DNA from: Iodidimonas nitroreducens
Lineage (GTDB): Bacteria; Pseudomonadota; Alphaproteobacteria; Sphingomonadales; Rhodothalassiaceae
Length of the DNA: 64,000 nucleotides
Strand: one strand, 5' to 3'
NCBI RefSeq assembly: GCF_008579165.1
Contig: NZ_BKCN01000002.1
Shown here: piece after piece, positions 56,639-64,000 of the stretch
Numbering within the stretch: the first letter of the stretch is position 1
Layout of the letters: each line of letters starts with the position of its first letter
The notes under the pieces: model-generated
Database searches by the model: none
What the model was told of the DNA's origin: nothing
The model's input: only the letters and a program-made list of their open reading frames with translations
Made by a program: the position numbers and the translations under genes

Positions 56639-57289
56639 ATGGCGCGGCTAACCCCGGAATTATTGCTACGCGCTTATGCCTGCGGGCTTTTCCCTATGGC
56701 AGAAAGCCAGACAGCCAGCGATATTTTCTGGGTTGATCCTGAAAATCGCGGGATATTGCCGCTCTCATCCTTTCATATATCGCGCAGCCTGAAACGGGTG
56801 GTGCGCAAGGATCTGTTTGATGTGCGGATCAATACCGCCTTTCGCGATGTGATGATCGGCTGCGCCAGCCCGGCCCCTGATCGGGCCGATACCTGGATCA
56901 ATGAGCAGATCCTTGCCCATTATTGCCGCCTTCATGAAATGGGCGCCGCCCATAGTGTGGAATGCTGGCAGGATGGCCAGTTGGTTGGCGGGCTTTATGG
57001 GGTGGATCTGGCGGGGGCCTTTTTTGGCGAAAGCATGTTTCACCGGGTGACCGATGCCAGCAAAGTGGCCATGGTGCATCTGGTTGCCCGGCTCAAATAT
57101 GGCGGCTATCAATTGCTTGATACCCAATTTGTAACCGAGCATCTGCAACAATTCGGGGCCCGGGAAATCAACCGGGATGCCTATCATGAGCTTTTGAAAT
57201 CAGCCTTGCGCGTTCAAGGGGATTTTTATTCACTGCCGGAAGGATTGTCGGGGGAAAGGGTTTTGCACGCCATCACCCACACATCATAA
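56639..57289 (+). CDS. aat: Leucyl/phenylalanyl-tRNA--protein transferase
   Basis: 216-residue N-end-rule enzyme that adds Leu or Phe to proteins with N-terminal Lys or Arg. It has LLRAYACGLFPMAES, the WVDPENRGILPL motif, GGLYGVDLAGAFFGESMF and LLDTQFVTEHLQQFGA. It supplies substrates for ClpS-ClpAP. Its 3' end overlaps the convergent DUF2155 gene by 64 bases. Confidence 0.95.
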   Translation: MARLTPELLLRAYACGLFPMAESQTASDIFWVDPENRGILPLSSFHISRSLKRVVRKDLFDVRINTAFRDVMIGCASPAPDRADTWINEQILAHYCRLHEMGAAHSVECWQDGQLVGGLYGVDLAGAFFGESMFHRVTDASKVAMVHLVARLKYGGYQLLDTQFVTEHLQQFGAREINRDAYHELLKSALRVQGDFYSLPEGLSGERVLHAITHTS

Positions 57290-57725
57290 ACCGGATGCTC
57301 GAGCGCATGAAGGCCGGGGCTTGAGGCCATCATCCATCCGGTAAACAGACGATTCCTGTTGTCGTCGATCATTTCATCGATTTCCAGAAAAGCAAAGGTT
57401 TCCGGCTGTTCTTCAGGTGGTCGGGATTGGCAATGGCGGGATGTGATGATCAGGCTGCCAAATTCCACCGGCTCATCTTCAGGGAGCTCAAGCTCGGTGA
57501 TGCGCGCGGTAACCTTATCCATGGCGCGGGCAATGGTAATGGTTTTCACGCCGTCCTCTGGCTGATCTCTATCCTGTCCAGATAAAGGCTGATTGCTTTG
57601 CCCTATCGCGCCCTGCCCCATTATGGCCTGCGCCGATAATGGCGGGATCAACAAAGCACCCGAAAACACAAGGCTAAAAAGAAGCCAACCGCAAGGGATA
57701 AGGGCAAGATGCGGCCTCTCATCAT
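57226..57725 (-). CDS. DUF2155 secreted protein (one-base frameshift in signal peptide)
   Basis: 166 residues when corrected. The mature part shows the DUF2155 pattern: VTARITELEL, a Cys in SRHCQSRPPEEQPETFAFLEI, and FTGWMMASSPGLHALEHPVYDVWVMAC. As written the frame opens at a GTG (57667-57669) in the middle of a signal peptide. One extra T in the coding-strand run near 57663-57666 joins it to ATG codons at 57720-57725 and gives a complete signal sequence (RILPLSLAVGFFLALCF, cleavage after SAQA). Function unknown; the family is restricted to alphaproteobacteria and found next to mlaD and the NDUFA12 gene. Confidence 0.85.
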
Positions 57726-57741
57726 CAGCCGGCCAAGCCCT

Positions 57742-58203
57742 TTATTCCTCGCTGCTGCTTGCCGGATCGCCACTATAGACCGCCTTGGAAATCAGGCCAA
57801 ACAGATCAATCGGCCCTTGGGTATCATAGACTTCTTCACCGTCAGACAGATATTCATCAAGCCCGCCCGGCTGCAATTCAACATAGGTATCACCCAAAAG
57901 CCCATCAGAGGTGATTTTGGCAAAGCTGTCGGTCGAAATTTCAAGGGATTTATCAACCGTGAAGCGCACCACGGCCTGATAGCTCTGAGGATCAAGGCGC
58001 TGCCCGGTCACGGTGCCGATCTTAATCCCGGAAATCCGCACATCCGCCCCGAGGGATAAGCCGCCCACCCGATCAAAACGGGCCTGCAATTCATAGCCCG
58101 AGGCACTGCCCACATTCGTTGTGGTATAGGCGATATATAAAAACGCCCCGGCAACCGCCAGAACCACAGCCCCAATCATGGATTCAACGAGATTACCACC
58201 CAC
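57742..58203 (-). CDS. mlaD: MlaD/MCE-type lipid-transport protein, GTG start
   Basis: 153 residues: one N-terminal membrane helix (about 8-27) and a single MCE domain (FDRVGGLSLGADVRISGIKIGTV ... GLLGDTYVELQPG), as in the periplasmic subunit of the outer-membrane lipid-asymmetry system. GTG at 58201-58203 with GGGAG eight bases upstream gives the family start before NLVESMIGAVVLAVA. The MlaE, MlaF and MlaC genes are not in the window. DUF2155 follows by 16 bases. Confidence 0.9.
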   Translation of the reverse strand: MGGNLVESMIGAVVLAVAGAFLYIAYTTTNVGSASGYELQARFDRVGGLSLGADVRISGIKIGTVTGQRLDPQSYQAVVRFTVDKSLEISTDSFAKITSDGLLGDTYVELQPGGLDEYLSDGEEVYDTQGPIDLFGLISKAVYSGDPASSSEE

Positions 58204-58293
58204 GCCAGTCTCCCATCCCAAATTCAGCCGAAACAACCGCCAAAAGAACCATAGTCTGTTTCATTCTCGCATTAATTATCAATTGGGCCGCCT

Positions 58294-58674
58294 TCAATTG
58301 GGCCGCCAAGGCTCATAATCGCCCGTGGCCCGGTCGCGCCCGGTGGTTTTTTTCAGGCTGCCCGGGGGCGCATAAGCCGCATCCGAACCCGTGAGATTGG
58401 GACGATGGGGCTTTTCCCAGGGCTTTGGCACATAGTGGCTTTGATCGGGCAGATCATTGGTGGTGCGGTGCAGCCAGCGGTGCCATTCCGGCGGCACGCG
58501 CGAGGCTTCGACCTCACCTTTATAAATGACCCAGCGGCGATCCCCTTGCCGCGCCTTATAATAGATATTGCCATCCTGATCCTCGCCCACACGCTCGCCT
58601 TTGCGGGCGGTAAAAAGCGCGGTGCCGATGGTTGCCCCATTCCACCAGGTGAATAGCTTTTGAAACACAGTCAT
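58294..58674 (-). CDS. NADH:ubiquinone oxidoreductase subunit NDUFA12
   Basis: 126-residue homologue of the mitochondrial complex I accessory subunit B17.2. It contains GERVGEDQDGNIYYK, RRWVIYKGEVEASRVPPEWHRWLH and PHRPNLTGSDAAYAPPGSL, the signatures of this family. Such supernumerary subunits are known in bacteria only from alphaproteobacteria. Encoded away from the nuo operon, as usual. Start ATG at 58672-58674. Confidence 0.94.
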   Translation of the reverse strand: MTVFQKLFTWWNGATIGTALFTARKGERVGEDQDGNIYYKARQGDRRWVIYKGEVEASRVPPEWHRWLHRTTNDLPDQSHYVPKPWEKPHRPNLTGSDAAYAPPGSLKKTTGRDRATGDYEPWRPN

Positions 58675-59068
58675 CTTGCGATCTCGTCCCTTGTGTCATC
58701 GCTATGGATCGGCTGCAAAGCATCGACCCGAAAAACGCCGGGACTATGGCAAGTTCAGGCCAAAAGGTCCAGCGCTAGATCATCCATTGTCATGCAGCAT
58801 AATCCCATTCCTCATGAATGGCGATCAAAGCTGCGCGAGTGAGTTTGGGAGTCGGCAAAATGGGGGACTTCCAGGCCCCCCCTGTCAATAAAACAATTGT
58901 AGAAAGATCGCTTGCGACTCCCATGATTCAGACTAAACTTGGTGTCTGCTTGGATGGACATGCCCATATCTATGGTCATCGGCTTGCTGATAGCCGCATG
59001 TTTTTGCATGTCGGACAGGACCAAAAGCACAGATTTTATAAACGTTACAATAAGGCCAGGGGGAAGAC
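58675..59068. other. 394-base divergent intergenic region before nrdJ
   Basis: Holds the divergent promoters of the NDUFA12 gene and nrdJ. A perfect eight-base inverted repeat, GGGAGTCG (58847-58854) and CGACTCCC (58915-58922), encloses 60 bases that include a G5/C5-type hairpin. I see no cobalamin-riboswitch core and no clear NrdR box. A 107-codon frame at 58818-59141 runs into nrdJ in another phase and is not supported. Confidence 0.45.
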
Positions 59069-62000
59069 ATGCGTTTTGAGCGTCGATTCACGAAAGATGG
59101 GCAATCACCTTATGATGGGCTCATATTTCGTCAGGCCGTGAGTGAGATTCGCAATCCCGATGGGACCATCGTTTTTCAGATGAATGCGGTGGATGTGCCC
59201 GCGGCATGGTCGCAGGTGGCCACCGACATCATTGCGCAGAAATATTTCCGCAAGGCCGGTATTCCGGCGGTTTTAAAGCCGGTCGAAGAAAATGGCGTCC
59301 CCTCATGGCTATGGCGTCGTGTGGCGGATGAAGAGGCCCTCAAGGCTCTGCCCAAAGACAAGCGCTATGGCGCAGAAACCAGTGCCCGCCAGGTTTTCGA
59401 CCGGATGGCCGGCGCCTGGACCTATTGGGGCTGGAAAGGCGGCTATTTCCACGCCGAGGACGATGCGCGGGTTTTCTATGATGAAATGCGCCTGATGCTT
59501 GCCCGCCAGATGGCCGCCCCCAATTCCCCGCAGTGTTCAATACCGGTCTGCATTGGGCCTATGGAATCGATGGCCCCAGCCAGGGCCATTTTTATATCGA
59601 CCCCGAAACCGAAACGCTGGTGCGCTCTAAAAGTGCTTATGAGCATCCCCAGCCCCATGCCTGCTTCATCCAAAGCGTGTCTGATGATCTCGTCAATGAA
59701 GGCGGCATCATGGATTTATGGACGCGGGAAGCCAGGCTTTTCAAATATGGTTCCGGGACCGGATCGAATTTTTCCCATATTCGCGGCGAAAAAGAATCGC
59801 TTTCGGGCGGCGGCCAATCTTCAGGTTTGATGAGCTTTTTGAAAATCGGTGATCGGGCCGCAGGAGCGATCAAATCGGGCGGCACCACCCGCCGGGCTGC
59901 GAAAATGGTGGTGGTGGATGCCGATCACCCTGATATCGAAGCCTTCATAAGCTGGAAAGTGATTGAAGAACAAAAGGTTGCGGCCCTTGTTTCCGGCTCC
60001 AAATTATGCGAGATGCATCTCAACCGGATCATCGAGGCCTGCCATGCGGCCCGCGATGCCTTAAGCGATGAAGCCTTCGAGCCCAGGAAAAATCAGGACC
60101 TGAAGCGCGAAATTCTCGCCAGTCGCAAGGCCATGATCCCGGAAAACTATGTGCAGCGGGTGATTCAGTTTGCGCGCCAGGGCTATCGCCGCCTTGATTT
60201 CCACACCTATAACACCGATTGGGATTCCGAAGCCTATGTGACCGTATCGGGCCAGAATTCCAATAATTCCATCCGTGTTACCGATGCCTTCATGCGCGCC
60301 GTGAAAGCGGGCAGCGATTGGGATCTGATCAAACGCACCGATGGATCGGTGGCTAAAACCCTCAATGCCGCCGAATTATGGGATCAGGTGGCCTATGCCG
60401 CATGGTCTTGCGCTGATCCCGGCATTCAATTTCACAGCACGATCAATGATTGGCACACCTGCCCCGCATCGGGGGATATCCGGGCGTCCAATCCTTGTTC
60501 GGAATATATGTTCCTTGATGATACGGCGTGCAATCTGGCATCGCTCAATCTCATGCAATTCCGTCTCGAAGGCGGCGATTTCGATGTCGAGAATTTTGAA
60601 CATGCCGTTCGCATGTGGACATTGGTGCTCGAAATCTCGGTGCTGATGCTCAATTTCCCTCGGAAAAAATCGCCGAACTGAGCTATCGCTATCGCACCCT
60701 TGGGCTGGGCTATGCCAATATCGGCGGGCTTTTGATGTCATTGGGCCTGCCTTATGACAGCGATGAAGGCCGCGCCTTATGCGGTGCCATCACCGCCCTG
60801 ATGACCGGCACATCTTACGCCACTTCGGCGGAAATCGCGTCTGAGCTTGGCCCCTTCCCCGGCTATGCGGATAATGCCGATCATATGCTGCGGGTGATCC
60901 GCAATCATCGGCGGGCGGCCTGGGGCGAAGATGATGGCTATGAAGGGCTGAAAACGCGCCCGGTGCCTTTGGACATCGAATGTTGTCAGGATCAGGCTTT
61001 GGCGGTGGCCGCCGGGGCGGCCTGGGATCGGGCGCTGGAACTGGGCGAAATGCACGGCTATCGCAATGCCCAATCAACAGTGATCGCCCCCACCGGCACC
61101 ATCGGGCTGGTGATGGATTGCGATACCACCGGAATCGAGCCGGATTTTGCCCTCGTCAAATTCAAAAAACTGGCGGGTGGTGGCTATTTCAAGATCATCA
61201 ACCGGATCGTGCCGCAAGCGCTTGATGTTCTGGGTTATGAAGCGGATGAAGTCCGCGATATCATCAATTATGCGGTGGGCCATGGCACCCTGCTCAGGCC
61301 CCGCATATCAATCATGATCGCCTGAAAGAGCGGCATTTCGCGCAGGTGCAGATCGATGCCATCGAAGAAGGGCTGAAAAGCTGTTTTGATATCCGCTTTG
61401 TTTTCAATCGCTGGACTTTGGGTGATGCTTTTTGCAAGGACGTGCTGGGCTTCAGCGATGCACAGCTTGCCGATATCAGCTTTGATATGCTCCGCGAGCT
61501 GGGCTTCAGCCGGGCGGAAGTGGATGAGTGCAATCTTTATGTTTGCGGCGCCATGACCCTTGAAGGCGCCCCGCATCTGCGCAAGGAACATCTGCCGGTT
61601 TTCGATTGTGCAAGCCCCTGCGGACGGATCGGCAAGCGTTCCTTATCGTGGGAAAGCCATATCCGCATGATGGCCGTGGCCCAGCCTTTTGTTTCTGGCG
61701 CGATTTCCAAAACCATCAATATGCCCAATCTGGCTTCGGTCGAAGATTGTAAGCGGGCTTATGAGCTGAGCTGGTCTTTGGGCCTCAAAGCCAATGCCCT
61801 TTATCGCGATGGCTCGAAATTGTCCCAGCCTTTGTCGGGCTCCCTCCTCAATGAAGAGGATCTGGAAGATCTGCTCGATGATCAGGTGCCCTTGGGTGAA
61901 AAGGCGCATAAAGTGGCGGAACGCATCGTGGAGCGGATTATTGAGCGCGAAGCGCCAAAAACCCGCCGCAAGCTTCCGCATCGCCGCAAGGGCTATACCC

Positions 62001-62726
62001 AAAAAGCCGTTGTGGGCGGCCATAAGGTTTATTTGCGTACCGGCGAATATGATGATGGCGAAGTTGGCGAAATTTTCATCGATATGCATAAGGAAGGGGC
62101 GGCCTTCCGGTCTTTGATGAATAATTTTGCCATCGCTATTTCCATTGGCCTGCAATATGGCGTGCCTTTGGAAGAATTTGTCGATGCCTTTACCTTCACG
62201 CGATTCGAGCCTTTCGGCCGCGTGGAAGGCAATGATGCCATCAAGATGTCAACGTCGATCCTTGATTATATCTTCCGCGAACTGGCCGTTTCCTATCTTG
62301 GCCGTAACGATCTGGCCCATGTGGAGCCTGATGATATGCGCATGATACCTTGGGCGATGGCATCAATGAAAAGCTGCCTGAAGCTGGCACTTTGGCTGCC
62401 TATCAGGCTTCCGAAGCCCTTGATAAAGTGCTGGGGCTGGCATCGAACGGCTATGTGCGCTCCAATCTTTATGTGCTGAATACCCAAAACAGCAGCACAG
62501 CTCCGGCCAAAAGCCCAACGCAGCCTTCATCTGTGGGGCTGATGGCGGTAACGGAAGACATTTCAAGAGAAGTGAAAACGGAAACAACAACCTATAGTCG
62601 CCGCGCCGAAGCCCGGATGAAGGGCTATGAGGCGATGCCTGCGGGGAATGTGGCAATTTCACCCTCGTGCGCAATGGCACCTGCCTGAAATGTAATACCT
62701 GTGGCGGCACCAGCGGCTGTTCCTAA
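59069..62726 (+). CDS. nrdJ: B12-dependent ribonucleotide reductase, class II (five one-base frameshifts)
   Basis: Adenosylcobalamin-dependent enzyme making deoxyribonucleotides, about 1220 residues when corrected. Landmarks: CFIQSVSDD, the active-site NPCSEYMFLDDTACNLASLNL-type region, STVIAPTGTIG, RFEPFGRVEGNDAIKM and a C-terminal Cys-rich tail CGECGN ... CLKCNTCGG ... GCS for disulfide exchange. One base is missing near 59535, 60648, 61297, 62341 and 62631; restoring each joins six frames into one protein ending TAA 62724-62726. ATG 59069 has AGGGGGA upstream. No class I reductase genes are in the window. Confidence 0.93.
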
Positions 62727-62771
62727 GTTTAGGGACAGAACCCTAATTGTTTCAATCTGAAACAAAACAAG

Positions 62772-62799
62772 GAGAGATCTTCGGGTCTCTCTTTTTTTT
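62772..62799 (+). terminator. Rho-independent terminator of nrdJ
   Basis: GAGAGATC (62772-62779) and GGTCTCTC (62784-62791) close a UUCG tetraloop; T8 follows on the plus strand. Confidence 0.93.
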
Positions 62800-62878
62800 G
62801 ATCTGATTTGGGAAAAATTAAGTCCTATCTTTAAGAAATCTTTAGGGGCGAAGGTGGAAGCTGATCCCCGCTCGCCTC

Positions 62879-64000
62879 ATGAAGAAAATATTTGAGGGCC
62901 AGCCCAGAAAACGGGATCTGCAAATAATGGATGGACATATGCTGGGGATCGAAAGCGACCGCCTGAAAACGGCAGAAGCCAAAGAGATCGATCCACTCGC
63001 CCTTCTCGATCATCTGAACCTCGGGGTTCTGGTTTGCGAGATCGATACCGACCATGCTGCCTCATCCTGACCGCCAATAAAAGCGCGCAGAATTTGATCC
63101 TGATCGATTCAAACCTTGTGAACCAGGCCGATCCCGGGTCTGCGGCGCTGGCAAAATCGATGACTCTTGATGATATTCCGGTTCTGGAATTTGGCGAACC
63201 GCTTTTGAGTGAATTTCATCGCGCCCTGCGCCTTCAGCGACCCGTTCAATATGAATGGCAGATCGAGTCAATCGATAGCACCAAAACCTATAGCTGCAAT
63301 ATCACCCCTTTGGATCAAAGTGGTGTGGCTAAGCCCAGAATTTTATGCACCCTCACCGACAAAACCACGGAAAAAAGGGCACAAGCCAATCTACTTCATC
63401 ATGCCTTGCATGATCATCTCACTGGCCTGCCCAATCGCAGCCACTTTCTCAATCGTCTTGAAGATGAAGTGGCGCGTTGTAAAAATGAGGAAGGCCGTTC
63501 TTGTGCCGTGCTCATGCTTAATGTGGATCGCTTTCAGCTGATCAATGAAGCTTTGGCCATCCTGCTGGCGATGCATTTCTGATTGAAATCGCCGATTCCC
63601 TTAGGGCCTGCCTGCGCAATTCTGATCTTTTGGCGCGCTTTAATGGCGATGAATTTGCCATTCTCATCGACGATATTCAAAGCCTTGATGATGCAACCGG
63701 CCTTGCCAAACGCATTCACGAGATGATGGCGGCTCCGCGCAAAATTGCCGGTGTCGATGCTTATATGTCAGTCGGCATCGGGATAACCACCAGCGAAATC
63801 AGCCATAAACATGCCGAAGATATGATCCGGGATGCCGATGTTTCCATGCACCGGGCGAAAAAACGCGGTCCGTCTAAAACCATTGTTTTTGCCGCTGAAA
63901 CCAATGCCGTTCGGACCGGCCAGATCCAGCTTGAAACAGATCTGCGTCATGCCATCGAAAATGGCGATCTGGAACTCCATTATCAGCCGATCATCGATCT
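62879..64000 (+). CDS. PAS-like/GGDEF-EAL signalling protein, 5' part (two one-base frameshifts)
   Basis: Cyclic-di-GMP turnover protein that runs past the window end. A PAS-like N-terminal region (about 40-165, ending LTDKTTEKRAQANLLHHALHD) leads into a GGDEF domain starting HDHLTGLPNRSHFLNRL. The signature reads RFNGDEF, with Asn for the first Gly of GGDEF, so cyclase activity is doubtful. The EAL domain begins ETDLRHAIENGDLELHYQP. One base is missing near 63057 and one near 63555; restoring both gives a continuous frame. The start is uncertain: ATG at 62879 has no strong ribosome site, and ATG at 62927 or 62939 are alternatives. Confidence 0.85.

Noticed and set aside
58818..59141. 107-codon plus-strand frame before nrdJ
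   Set aside because: It overlaps the nrdJ start in another phase and shows no recognisable sequence; the nrdJ ribosome site lies inside it.
59069..62726. Programmed frameshifting or inteins as the cause of the nrdJ breaks
   Set aside because: Five shifts of the same sign at unrelated sites, without slippery heptamers plus pseudoknots and without intein motifs; the same defect appears in unrelated genes.
1..64000. CRISPR arrays, insertion sequences, integrase or rRNA genes
   Set aside because: I saw no regularly spaced repeats, transposase or integrase motifs, or rRNA sequence anywhere in the window.

Overview
The window is a stretch of alphaproteobacterial chromosome. The evidence is gene content and order: a complete 14-gene nuo operon (nuoA to nuoN) followed by birA, coaX, RNase J, methylmalonyl-CoA epimerase and a DUF1467 gene; a separate gene for the mitochondrial-type complex I subunit NDUFA12; an E1-beta pyruvate dehydrogenase subunit with its own lipoyl domain; the tig-clpP-clpX-lon-hupB block; glnB-glnA; and accB-accC-aat-DUF2155-mlaD-NDUFA12. 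Ribonucleotide reduction is by B12-dependent class II NrdJ. I cannot fix the order or genus from the sequence alone.

Layout. 1-4272 (minus): the pyruvate dehydrogenase genes pdhA, pdhB, pdhC and the start of lpd, preceded by ftsB. 5001-5974 (plus): a two-gene lysis cassette (GH108 endolysin and GTA-type holin) set between ftsB and eno. 6054-15589 (minus): eno, a NUDIX gene, dnaE, a DUF1761 gene, lolD, lolC/E and proS. 15590-18596: an apparent insertion with a structured, terminator-ended non-coding stretch and a TonB-dependent receptor whose upstream region is AT-rich. 18597-36946 (minus): the nuo operon and its downstream partners. 37234-47551 (minus): tRNA-Asp, a membrane protein, tRNA-Val, hupB, lon, clpX, clpP, tig, tRNA-Leu, nnrD and tRNA-His. 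47801-49734 (plus): glnB-glnA behind a sigma-54 promoter. 49889-49970 (minus): a three-hairpin small-RNA candidate. 50273-52961 (plus): an unknown protein with a FliM-like tail, then parE. Next come a thiS-thiG fusion (minus), aroQ-accB-accC-aat (plus), DUF2155-mlaD-NDUFA12 genes (minus), nrdJ (plus) and the 5' part of a GGDEF-EAL gene that runs off the window.

Quality caveat. Twelve genes are broken by nineteen apparent one-base deletions, each in a run of identical bases. The affected genes include essential ones (dnaE, proS, lon, tig, nrdJ, pdhA, nuoC, nuoH, nuoM). In every case adding back one base restores the family sequence. These are most likely sequencing or assembly errors, so the genes are annotated as intact in the organism, with the break positions given.

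Most of the window is conserved housekeeping DNA. The parts that depart from it are the lysis cassette, the TonB-receptor insertion with its orphan structured transcript, the small-RNA candidate after glnA, and the FliM-tailed unknown protein. I did not find a clear multi-gene novel system.
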